Source: an uncultured Bacillota bacterium
Lineage (GTDB): Bacteria; Bacillota_I; Bacilli_A; Izemoplasmatales; UBA1188
NCBI GenBank assembly: GCA_937907585.1
Contig: CALCVH010000102.1
Span: forward strand, 1-13,133
Reading direction: 5' to 3'
DNA: 13,133 nucleotides
Under the pieces are notes generated by a model. It did not search any database and was not told the DNA's origin. It was given only the letters and a program-made list of their open reading frames with translations. Both the position numbers and the translations under genes were made by a program. Each line of letters starts with the position of its first letter. Position 1 is the first letter of the stretch. Of the stretch, positions 1-8,448 are shown piece by piece.

Positions 1-1
1 T

Positions 2-382
2 GGGCAAAAGGTTAATAGACCAGCTGATCCAACTAAAGAAGGTTATACATTCTTAGGATGGTATAAGGATAGTCAATTCAATAATTCATTCAATTTTGAT
101 AATGAAATTGTGACTAGCGATTTAACTCTCTATGCACAATTTGGTCAAAATACTGATGGCAAAAATGAATTTACTGTATCTTTTGTATCAGGAGTAGATG
201 GTGTTAATTTTGATAGTGTTCAAACTTACTCTAACACTCTATATAACTTACCAACAGTAGAAGCAAGTGGTAAAACATTTGCAGGATGGTGGGTATCTCA
301 ATATAATGATCCAACTAAGCTATCATATAAATATGAAACTGGTATGAAATTATACCAAGATACAACATTATATGCTGCATAT
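2..382 (+). repeat. Two InlB-type (Listeria-Bacteroides) B-repeats, first one truncated by window edge
   Basis: The first repeat (2-142) shows EGYTFLGWYKD followed by VTSDLTLYAQF, the classic GYTFxGWYxD...DxTLYAxW pattern. The second (170-382) starts FTVSFVSG, has the central KTFAGWW core and ends QDTTLYAAY. Such beta-grasp-like repeats are usually found in extracellular stalks of Gram-positive surface proteins. More copies may lie upstream of the window. Confidence 0.85.
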
Positions 383-3300
383 GCTAGTGATGCTCCACTC
401 GTATCTGTAGTTGGAAATACAATCTCTTGGGATTCAAAAGGTGTAGGCAAATCTTATACTGTTAATGTTAAAGATGAAAGTGGCGCTACTGTATATACTA
501 AAAATGTAACTACAACTAGCGATACATTCAATTTCTCAAGCGCAAACGCTGGAAACTATACAGTTGAAGTAACCACTGGTAACTATACTGGTAAATCATA
601 TTATATAAATAAAGGTTTAGCTTCAGTTTCTAAATTTTCTGTTAATGGATTTGAACTAACTTGGAATAGTGTTCCAAACGCAACAGGATATTCTCTTGTT
701 ATTGATAATTCAAATGCAGAACAATCAACAACAGTAGAACTCGGAAATGTTACTACATATAATTTTGAAAGCTTATCAATGCCTAAAAATGGTATTAAAT
801 TCACTGTAGTCGCAAATGCGAATGGATTCGTATCAAGCACATCTAGTGAATTCGTAGTATCAAGAAGCTTAGAAGCTTTAACTGGATTAAAGTATGATAA
901 TGCTACTCAATCAATTACTTGGACAAGTATGGCTGATGCAGAATCATATAGAGTTGAAGTAACTGATGCTAATGGTAACACTCAAATTTCAACAGTTGAA
1001 ACTAACAGTTTTGCAGTTGACGATTACTATGGACAAATAACTTACTCAGTAACTCCAATGAAAGTTGGTTTCTATAGCGAAGCTGCAACTGGAAACACTA
1101 ATAAAGCTGAGCTTTCAACTCCAACAAACATCCAAATGATTGGTAATGATGTAATGTGGAGCAAAGTAACTAATGCTGAATCATATGTTTTAACTATCAA
1201 TGGCCAAACATATAACACTCAAGAAAATAAATATACATTAACTGAAGATTACATCGTTCAAAATGATGAATTCAGTATCACTGTTCAAGCTATAGCAGCT
1301 GCTGAAGCTAATAATTCTAAAGTATCTAAGCAAGTTAATATTGGCAAAACCATAACAACAATTTCATATGCAAATGGTGTTGCATCTTGGAACTCAGTTC
1401 TAGCTGTATCTAAATTCGCAGTTAAGGTTGATAATGGAGCGGTTCAATCTGTTAGTGGTGATACTAAAGTTAATTTAGCATTCGAAGCTGGAAAACATAC
1501 CATCTCTGTTGTTGTATGTAAAAACGATGGCACATATGATGAATCTAAGTTCTTAGATTATGAATTTGATGTTTACACATTATCATTCAACACAAATGGT
1601 GGAAGCGAAGTAGAAGATTACTATTTCGTAACTGGTGATAATGTTCCAACTCTTCCAGTTCCATCTTATAATGGTTATACATTTGTTGATTGGTATGTTT
1701 CTGAAGATGCAGCATCAAATGATGGTGAAAAATTTACTGCTACAACATTAGATGCTAAGTCTAATGTAACAATCTATGCTGGATGGGTAGGAAATAACTA
1801 TACAGCAACTCTAAATTATACTGAAATCGGAACTCCTCAAGATGCAACTAGCTCTGTAGTATTCGGTTCTAATTTCAATCTTCCAGTAGTTGTTTCTACA
1901 ACACCACTCAAAGCGTTCTATGGCTGGTATACTGAACCTAACAATCAAGGTATTAGATATACAGATCAAGAAGGCGCATCAAGAATGGCGTGGAGAGACG
2001 CTCAAGATATGACTTTATATGCCGGATTTATCGATGTATTTACATTCGAACTCTCTGGTGATGGAAAATCATACTCTGTTTCAGCTGGTGAAGGTGCACA
2101 ATACTTAAAAGAAGTTACAGTTCCTGCTAAATATAAAGATTTGCCAGTATTGACAGTTGAAAGTTATGCGTTCAAAGATTATACTAATTTAACTAAGATT
2201 TATCTTCCTAATTCAATTAAGAATATAGAAATAAGTACACAAGGTCCAGATGGAACATCTTCAGCATTCAAGGGATGTTATAACTTAACTGGTGTATATA
2301 TGTACGAAGTAGAAGGAACTATCGATGAAGATGTATTATATTATTCATATGATGGTACTCTAGTATATAAGAACACTGTTTCAACTCCTTCAAAATATGA
2401 ATTGAAATGGATTCCATATGGAACAGTATCTGGTTCATACACAATTCCAAGTGTAGTAACTAATATTCCAATCAATACATTCAACGGATGTGCTGAAATT
2501 ACTGAAATTATAGTTCCAGCAAGCGTTGTTGAAGTAAGCGATAATGCATTCGCAGGATGTTATAAACTTGCTAACGTAGTATTTGAAGAAGCAGCTGATC
2601 CTGCAAATGAACAACAATTAATATTAGGTTCTGATATTTTAAGAGGAAACTCAACAATTGAAACATTAAATCTTCCATTAAGAGTTGAATCATTCTCTGC
2701 TAATACACTCTTAAATACTACAGGACTAAAAGCAGTTAACTTTGTTGGTACTTACGCTGATGCTAAATATAAATCAGTTGATGGTGTTGTATATAGCGCT
2801 GATGGAAAAACATTATTATACTTCCCACGTGCTCGTGATGGAGAATTCGTAATTCCTAGTGGAGTATTCACAGTTGCACAAAGTGCATTCGAAACTTGTA
2901 GATATGTATCTAAGATTACAATTCCAGGACATGTAACTACTATCGAAGATTATGCATTCAAAACATTAAGTAGAACAACTGATATCGTATTCCAAGGTCA
3001 AGCAAACGATAGTCCATTATCAATCGGTGTAGAAGCATTCTATAACGCAGGTAACTTCGCATCTAGCTTTACTGAATTAGTTCTTCCATATAACTTAAAA
3101 GCTATTGGAAAGAATGCGTTTGGTAATATGACTAATATCACATCAGTTAAGATTTATTCAACAGTTGAAAACCTAGAATTCGCATCTGCAGCATTCGGTT
3201 CAACTGGAACAAATCCTATTTTCAGAGTAACTGACTTATGGTTAAGCAAAGATGTTCATACATTCAGCGTAGCTGGTGTATTCGGCGCAACTAAACTTGA

Positions 3301-6300
3301 AAGAGTTGTTGTTGAAGAAGGAAATGCATATTATAAAGCTATTGATAACGTATTATATGACGCTGATGTTAAACAAATTCTTTATTATCCTTCATCTTTA
3401 GAAGGTGAATTCACTCTTCCAAGTACAATCGAAGTAATTAGCGATAGAGTATTTGAAGAAAAATATGGAATGACTAAGATTACTATTTCTAAGTCAGTTA
3501 AGACAATTGGTGCTTATGCATTCTATAATTGTACTAATTTAGCAACTATCGTATTTGAAGACGGTGGAACTGAAAACTTAACACTTGGAGAATATTCATT
3601 CTCTAACTGTAAATCTATAACAAGTTTATCTTTACCTGAAAGAACTACAACAGTTGGTTCTAATGCATTCAATGGATGTACTGCATTAACTACTATGAAT
3701 TTTGGAAAGAATGCAGACTTCGCAAAAGAAACAGTAACAGTTTCAATTGCACGTACAAGATACAACTTTGATATAGTAAATGCATTCACAGGATGTACTT
3801 CATTAACTGCAATCAATGTAGATAGCGCAAACGAAAAATATTTATCAGTTGAAGGTGTATTAGCTGAATATTTATTAGATAATGACAATAATAAAACTGG
3901 ATTCATCAAAGTTGATGTAGCTCCTATGGCTAAGACTGGTGAATTAGTATTACCTAATACAGTATCAGTAATTTCTTATCTTGCATTCGAAAATCAATCT
4001 GGAATAACTAAACTCAGCTTTGCAGATGGCGTAACAAGTCTTTCTATGGAACCATATTCATTCAGCAGAGCTACTGGATTAAAGAATGTTGTTTTACCTG
4101 AAGGATTATCAGAAATAAGTAGTTATTCATTTATTTTCTGTACTTCACTTGAAACTGTTAATATTCCAGCAAGTGTTACTAAGATCAATAACTCAGCATT
4201 CTCACGTTGTTCTTCACTCGCAAATGTTAATTTTGCAGAAAATAGAACATTAAATCTTGAATTTGCTGATGGTGATTTCAAATATGAAGGAAGTGAATCT
4301 GCAAGTGAAGCTGAAGAATCAAGATATTCATCAATGGATCCTATTTCAATCTTCTATGGTTGTGATTCATTAAAAGAATTAGTATTACCAGTTAAGACAA
4401 CTAAGATTGGTAGTACAGCATTCGGTGGAATGAATGGTCTTGAAAAGATTACAATTCCTTACACTGTAACTTCAATTGGTGATTATGCATTTGTAATTTG
4501 TCCTAACCTAAAGACTGTTGTATTCACAACTGATGGCGCATCACAACTTACAAGCATTGGCCAAGGTGCATTTAGAGGTGCACATTCATATGAACCAACT
4601 TCACTCCAATCAATCAACTTACCTGCTGGATCATATACAATTGGCGCTGGTGCATTTAAGTATACATCACTCGCTAATGTAGTAATCCCTGAAGGAGTTA
4701 GTGAAATTGGCACAAGAGCATTCTATGGTAACGCATTATTAGAAAGTGTATCTCTCCCTCAATCTCTCAAGGTTATCGGAGAATATGCATTCGCAAATAA
4801 TAAAGCCTTAACTACTGTTAACCAAGTAGAAGGTTCATTACTTGAAGGAATCGGAGGATTCGCATTCGCTAATACTAAGATTACTTCATTCACATTCCCA
4901 ACATCTATTAAACAAATTGGACATGAAGCATTCCTCAACTGTACAAGTTTAACATCATTAACTTTCGCAAACGGAACTTCTAGCTTAACTCAAATTGGTT
5001 ATAAAGCATTCTCTAACACTGCAATCACAAGCTTCACATTCCCAACTGCAAATGAAGTTTATATCTTAGGTGGAAATGTAGTACTTGCTGGCGCATCATC
5101 AGGCGGTGGTGGAAAAGAAGATGAAAAACCAAAAGAAGGTAAAGGAAAAGAAGATCCTGAAGTACCAGTAGAAGTAATCTATGATAGCTTCATATTCGAT
5201 GGATGTAAGAAACTCACAACTGTAACTATTTCAGAGTCAGTATCATCTGTAGATCAATTATTTGTAAACTGTCCAGCTTTAACAACTGTAACAATCGCTG
5301 CAAATAACCAGAACTTAAAACATGCTACTGATCAACCAATTATCCTCAATCTTGATGGAACTGCATTAAGATATGTATATGGTAAATTAGTTGGAGAATT
5401 CAGTGTTCCAGAAGGAATCACTCAAATTTCTCAATATGCATTCAGTGGACAAACTGGCTTAACAAAAGTTACATTCCCACAATCAGTTTATGAAATCGGT
5501 GAATATGCATTCAAGAACTGTCTAAACTTAGAAACTGTTGAATTCGCAAGTGATTCAGCATTAGCTAAGATTGGCAACTATGTATTCGCAGACTGTAAGA
5601 ATTTAAAGAATGTTTCACTCCCTAGAGCTTTAACTGAAATTGGTAATTATACATTCGCAGGATGTAAATCTCTAACAAGCATTTCATTACCATCATCAGT
5701 AGCTAAACTCGGTGATTATGCATTCGCTAACTGCGGATTCACTGAACTCACAGTTCCATCATCAATCACTACTTATGGTAAAGGAACATTCGCAAACAAT
5801 AATAGTTTAACAAGCGTAAGCTTCGCAACTAATACAGCAATAGTTGGTACATACATGTTTGCTAACTGTTCTAAATTAAATGATGTTACATTACCATCAT
5901 CATTAACTTATTTAGCAGAAGGTATGTTCCAAAATTGTACATCATTAACAACTGTTGAATTACCAACTGAATTCTATCGTTTAGGTGGAATAAATTCTAC
6001 AACTAATGAAAATAATAACTTTGCTGGATATGTATTTGATGGATGTACAGCATTATCAACTATCAATTTAAGTGATACATTAATCGCAATGGGTTCATAT
6101 ACATTTAGAGGATGTACAAGTTTAACAGAAATTACAATCCCTGTAAATGTTATCAATATGGGCGAACATCTATTTGATGGATGTAGTAACCTTGTAACTG
6201 CTACATTATTAATGGAAGGCGCTAAAGCTAACTATTTACCTCAATATATGTTCTATAATTGTACAAGCTTAAAGAATGTTGAAATACCTGATCAAGTAGC

Positions 6301-8380
6301 AAGACTTGGTGGTACATATTCAACAACATTCGCTAATGCTACTGCAGGTTATGTATTCTATGGATGCGCATCACTTGAAACTATTGAATTTAAAGAAGGT
6401 TTACAAAACATCGGACAAAATTCATTCAATGGATGTATAAATCTAAAAGAAGTAACATTCCCAAGCACATTAATTAGACTCGGCGCAAGTTCATTTGAAA
6501 ATACCGGACTTGAAACTGTAACATTCTCTGAAGCAACAAAGACATTAACATATCTTGGAAACTACAACTTCAGATATTGTCATGATCTAGTTACAGTTAA
6601 TAATATGCCAACATGGAACAACAACTTTGGATACGGCACATTCACTGATTGTTATAGCTTAAGAGATATTAAAGCACCTGCTAATATGAGAATGCTTTCA
6701 AATGAAACATTCATGAACTGTAGATCATTAATTAAGATGGATTTCAGTGGAACATCATTATATAGCATTGGTACTAATGCATTCCTAGGTTGTACAAGTT
6801 TATCACAAGTAATGTTACCAGCTGAAATTACACTAAATATGAATTTCACGATTGGAGTTTGTGCATTCAAAGATTGTATCGCACTAGAATCAGTTGTATT
6901 ACCAACTATCCCAGCTGCAAAATTCTATACAATCAACTATGGAGCATTTAGCGGTAGTGGCCTTACTAACTTCACTATCTATAAACAGATGAACACTATT
7001 CAAGGTGGCGCATTCAACAACTGTCCAAATCTACAATTAACAGTTGATAGTGCTGTAACTAAGTTCGCAATTGTTGATGATATGTTCTTAGTAGAAAATG
7101 TTACATCTGGTGGTGTAACTACTCAAAAGATAGTTTCATTACTAGTTAATGAAGGTGATGTTGTTATTCCAGAAGGAATGGATTTCCAAACTTATGCATT
7201 CTATGGTGTAAGAAATATCGATTCAATTACTCTTCCTTCAACACTTACAAGTTTGACAAGTTATGTATTTATGAACTGCCAAGCTAAAGAAGTAATTCTA
7301 AACGAAGGATTAACATCAATGAGCAGTTATGTATTCCAAGGATCAACTGTTGAATCAGTTGTATTACCTTCAACATTAACTTCTATCCCAGCTCTAGCAT
7401 TCAAGGATAATACTAACCTCAAATCAATCGTTATTCCAGGAAGTGTTACAACTATCTACTCAGATGCGTTTAGAGGATGTACAGCACTTGAATCAGTTAC
7501 ACTTGAAAATGGTGTTACTGAAATCGGTGATAATGCATTTAGAGGATGTACATCTCTTAAGAGTATCACATTCCCTGAATCACTCAAAGTAATTTCTAAC
7601 TATGCATTTGAAGGAAGCGGATTAACATCTCTTGTTATCCCTGAAACTGTAACTACAATTGGAAAATTCTTTGATGTAGTTGATGATTATAGTTATGATC
7701 AATATGGACATGTCTTTGAAAACTGTAAAGATCTTGAAACTGTAACATTCTATCCAACATCTATTTCAAGTAAATATATGTTCAGTGGTTGTGATTCTTT
7801 AAAGACTATCACATTCCCTAACGGATTAGTTTCAGTTGATGGATACGCATTCAACGGATGTAGTTCACTTGAGACATTCGAATTTGCTGAAGGATTAAAG
7901 AACATTGGTCCATATGCATTCAGTGGAACATCATTAAAGACTGTATCATTACCATCAAGCTTAACTAAGTTATGTGATGGAGCATTCGCTAACTGCTTAG
8001 CTTTAACAAGCGTAACATTCTCTAGCGGATTAAAGTACTTAGGTGCTCAAACTATTACAGCTTTAGATTCTAACTCTAATGATGGTGGAGTATTCGAAGG
8101 ATGTACTGCATTAACAACTGTAGTATTACCAACAACACTCTTCGCAATCAATGGTCGTGCATTCGCTAACTGTACATCAATTTCATCAATCGTAATTGGT
8201 GATAGTGTATCTTATGTTGGTGATGGAGCGTTCGCTGGATGGACTGAATCTCAAACAGTAAATTCAACACAATCAGAATACGTAATTACTGGCTTATGGG
8301 AATACAACACTACTGAAAATGGTATGTATTCTTACGAATCTGATTCTAATGCAAGATTTGTATTTGATTATTCAGAATAA
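2..8380 (+). CDS. Giant BspA-like LRR / InlB B-repeat / Fn3 surface protein (5' end outside window)
   Basis: Probable extracellular adhesin-like protein; at least 2792 residues are visible. The frame is open from base 2 and already encodes B-repeat sequence (EGYTFLGWYKD), so the GTG at 110 is not the true start; the start and any signal peptide lie upstream. Seen in order: B-repeat (2-142), B-repeat (170-382), five Fn3-like domains (392-1570), two B-repeats (about 1571-2035), and an LRR_5 array (about 2090-8250) with repeats of the form AFxGCxSLxxVxLPxxxxxIGxY. The last ~45 residues are non-repetitive and end in DYSE. No LPXTG motif, C-terminal TM segment, SLH or GW module is visible. Proteins of this architecture in gut Bacillota and Bacteroidota are generally regarded as host- or matrix-binding surface proteins; the ligand here is unknown. 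The frame is intact throughout, without stops or frameshifts. Confidence 0.93.
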   Translation, partial: GQKVNRPADPTKEGYTFLGWYKDSQFNNSFNFDNEIVTSDLTLYAQFGQNTDGKNEFTVSFVSGVDGVNFDSVQTYSNTLYNLPTVEASGKTFAGWWVSQYNDPTKLSYKYETGMKLYQDTTLYAAYASDAPLVSVVGNTISWDSKGVGKSYTVNVKDESGATVYTKNVTTTSDTFNFSSANAGNYTVEVTTGNYTGKSYYINKGLASVSKFSVNGFELTWNSVPNATGYSLVIDNSNAEQSTTVELGNVTTYNFESLSMPKNGIKFTVVANANGFVSSTSSEFVVSRSLEALTGLKYDNATQSITWTSMADAESYRVEVTDANGNTQISTVETNSFAVDDYYGQITYSVTPMKVGFYSEAATGNTNKAELSTPTNIQMIGNDVMWSKVTNAESYVLTINGQTYNTQENKYTLTEDYIVQNDEFSITVQAIAAAEANNSKVSKQVNIGKTITTISYANGVASWNSVLAVSKFAVKVDNGAVQSVSGDTKVNLAFEAGKHTISVVVCKNDGTYDESKFLDYEFDVYTLSFNTNGGSEVEDYYFVTGDNVPTLPVPSYNGYTFVDWYVSEDAASNDGEKFTATTLDAKSNVTIYAGWVGNNYTATLNYTEIGTPQDATSSVVFGSNFNLPVVVSTTPLKAFYGWYTEPNNQGIRYTDQEGASRMAWRDAQDMTLYAGFIDVFTFELSGDGKSYSVSAGEGAQYLKEVTVPAKYKDLPVLTVESYAFKDYTNLTKIYLPNSIKNIEISTQGPDGTSSAFKGCYNLTGVYMYEVEGTIDEDVLYYSYDGTLVYKNTVSTPSKYELKWIPYGTVSGSYTIPSVVTNIPINTFNGCAEITEIIVPASVVEVSDNAFAGCYKLANVVFEEAADPANEQQLILGSDILRGNSTIETLNLPLRVESFSANTLLNTTGLKAVNFVGTYADAKYKSVDGVVYSADGKTLLYFPRARDGEFVIPSGVFTVAQSAFETCRYVSKITIPGHVTTIEDYAFKTLSRTTDIVFQGQANDSPLSIGVEAFYNAGNFASSFTELVLPYNLKAIGKNAFGNMTNITSVKIYSTVENLEFASAAFGSTGTNPIFRVTDLWLSKDVHTFSVAGVFGATKLERVVVEEGNAYYKAIDNVLYDADVKQILYYPSSLEGEFTLPSTIEVISDRVFEEKYGMTKITISKSVKTIGAYAFYNCTNLATIVFEDGGTENLTLGEYSFSNCKSITSLSLPERTTTVGSNAFNGCTALTTMNFGKNADFAKETVTVSIARTRYNFDIVNAFTGCTSLTAINVDSANEKYLSVEGVLAEYLLDNDNNKTGFIKVDVAPMAKTGELVLPNTVSVISYLAFENQSGITKLSFADGVTSLSMEPYSFSRATGLKNVVLPEGLSEISSYSFIFCTSLETVNIPASVTKINNSAFSRCSSLANVNFAENRTLNLEFADGDFKYEGSESASEAEESRYSSMDPISIFYGCDSLKELVLPVKTTKIGSTAFGGMNGLEKITIPYTVTSIGDYAFVICPNLKTVVFTTDGASQLTSIGQGAFRGAHSYEPTSLQSINLPAGSYTIGAGAFKYTSLANVVIPEGVSEIGTRAFYGNALLESVSLPQSLKVIGEYAFANNKALTTVNQVEGSLLEGIGGFAFANTKITSFTFPTSIKQIGHEAFLNCTSLTSLTFANGTSSLTQIGYKAFSNTAITSFTFPTANEVYILGGNVVLAGASSGGGGKEDEKPKEGKGKEDPEVPVEVIYDSFIFDGCKKLTTVTISESVSSVDQLFVNCPALTTVTIAANNQNLKHATDQPIILNLDGTALRYVYGKLVGEFSVPEGITQISQYAFSGQTGLTKVTFPQSVYEIGEYAFKNCLNLETVEFASDSALAKIGNYVFADCKNLKNVSLPRALTEIGNYTFAGCKSLTSISLPSSVAKLGDYAFANCGFTELTVPSSITTYGKGTFANNNSLTSVSFATNTAIVGTYMFANCSKLNDVTLPSSLTYLAEGMFQNCTSLTTVELPTEFYRLGGINSTTNENNNFAGYVFDGCTALSTINLSDTLIAMGSYTFRGCTSLTEITIPVNVINMGEHLFDGCSNLVTATLLMEGAKANYLPQYMFYNCTSLKNVEIPDQVARLGGTYSTTFANATAGYVFYGCASLETIEFKEGLQNIGQNSFNGCINLKEVTFPSTLIRLGASSFENTGLETVTFSEATKTLTYLGNYNFRYCHDLVTVNNMPTWNNNFGYGTFTDCYSLRDIKAPANMRMLSNETFMNCRSLIKMDFSGTSLYSIGTNAFLGCTSLSQVMLPAEITLNMNFTIGVCAFKDCIALESVVLPTIPAAKFYTINYGAFSGSGLTNFTIYKQMNTIQGGAFNNCPNLQLTVDSAVTKFAIVDDMFLVENVTSGGVTTQKIVSLLVNEGDVVIPEGMDFQTYAFYGVRNIDSITLPSTLTSLTSYVFMNCQAKEVILNEGLTSMSSYVFQGSTVESVVLPSTLTSIPALAFKDNTNLKSIVIPGSVTTIYSDAFRGCTALESVTLENGVTEIGDNAFRGCTSLKSITFPESLKVISNYAFEGSGLTSLVIPETVTTIGKFFDVVDDYSYDQYGHVFENCKDLETVTFYPTSISSKYMFSGCDSLKTITFPNGLVSVDGYAFNGCSSLETFEFAEGLKNIGPYAFSGTSLKTVSLPSSLTKLCDGAFANCLALTSVTFSSGLKYLGAQTITALDSNSNDGGVFEGCTALTTVVLPTTLFAINGRAFANCTSISSIVIGDSVSYVGDGAFAGWTESQTVNSTQSEYVITGLWEYNTTENGMYSYESDSNARFVFDYSE
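392..1570 (+). repeat. Five tandem fibronectin-III-like domains
   Basis: Five units share the motif xxITWxxVxxAxxYxVxV: NTISWDSKGVGKSYTV, FELTWNSVPNATGYSL, SITWTSMADAESYRV, DVMWSKVTNAESYVL and GVASWNSVLAVSKFAV. The conserved Trp codons fall at 428, 662, 920, 1157 and 1388, giving periods of 77-86 residues, the normal size of Fn3-like beta-sandwiches. The first and fifth units are the most divergent (the usual Ala-x-x-Tyr is altered to VGKSY and VSKF). They probably act as spacer or stalk between the two pairs of B-repeats. Domain edges are approximate. Confidence 0.7.
1571..2035 (+). repeat. Second pair of InlB-type B-repeats
   Basis: The first copy reads YTLSFNTNGGSEVEDYY, then YNGYTFVDWY, then SNVTIYAGWVG near 1791. 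The second begins NYTATLNY at about 1793, has the degenerate core KAFYGWY, and ends DMTLYAGFID at 2035. The pair immediately precedes the LRR array, a common order in Bacillota BspA-like proteins. Confidence 0.82.
4286..4339 (+). other. Ser/Glu-rich low-complexity insert within the LRR array
   Basis: Inside one LRR unit the sequence turns into EGSESASEAEESRYSSMD before the next anchor (IFYGCDSL). It is hydrophilic, acidic and predicted unstructured by composition. It sits in the same loop position as other insertions in the array. Confidence 0.75.
5102..5179 (+). other. Gly/Lys/Glu/Pro-rich linker interrupting the LRR array
   Basis: Four consecutive Gly followed by KEDEKPKEGKGKEDPEVP replaces normal repeat sequence between the units AFSNTAITSF and FIFDGCKKL. 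Composition (Gly, Lys, Glu, Pro) indicates a flexible, charged hinge or protease-accessible linker. It divides the array into a left part (about 3.0 kb) and a right part (about 3.1 kb). Confidence 0.8.
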
Positions 8381-8391
8381 TAGTGGTAATT

Positions 8392-8433
8392 ACCTAGGAG
8401 GCAATTTTATTTGTCTCCTAGGTTTGCCATTTT
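8392..8433 (+). terminator. Inverted repeat after the giant gene, probable weak intrinsic terminator
   Basis: Left arm ACCTAGGAGGCAA (8392-8404), loop TTTTAT, right arm TTGTCTCCTAGGT (8411-8423): 13 pairs including one G-U. It lies 11 nt after the stop codon. The following T-run is poor (TTT, then GCCA, then TTTT), so it could terminate only partially, or instead protect or process the mRNA between the giant gene and the downstream operon. Confidence 0.6.
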
Positions 8434-8448
8434 AAAGAACAATAGAAG

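Larger units (their letters stand above)
2090..8251 (+). repeat. BspA-type (LRR_5) leucine-rich repeat array, about 68 repeat anchors
   Basis: Hand division at the AF/VF/TF/MF-x-x-C anchor gives about 68 units, most of them 22-24 residues, with the consensus AFxGCTSLxxVxLPxxxxxIGxY. The best-conserved runs are about 5430-6480 and 7380-8250. The left part (2170-4000) is more degenerate, with units lacking Cys (for example VFGATKL, AFKTLSR). Longer units carry either a VDGVLY-type spacer or an insertion in the loop just before the next Phe-x-x-Cys anchor. At DNA level the anchor is frequently written TATGCATTC. LRR_5 domains of this kind are associated with surface display and protein or matrix binding. 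Confidence 0.92.

Noticed and set aside
110..112. GTG as the start codon of the giant gene
   Set aside because: The frame is open leftward to base 2 and codes for a recognisable B-repeat core before this GTG, and no ribosome binding site precedes it. The true start is outside the window.
3523..3909. 128-aa reading frame on the minus strand
   Set aside because: It is antisense to the LRR array and its recurring VHPLNA-like words are the complement of the repeated GCTSL-type units. It is a shadow of the repeat periodicity; the same holds for the other minus-strand frames at 601-840, 2435-2617, 4483-4713, 5974-6156 and 6652-6870.
2090..8251. CRISPR-like array, because of regular short repeats
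   Set aside because: The repeats are coding, in phase, degenerate at DNA level and lie within one continuous frame of LRR units; there is no repeat-spacer alternation with constant repeats.
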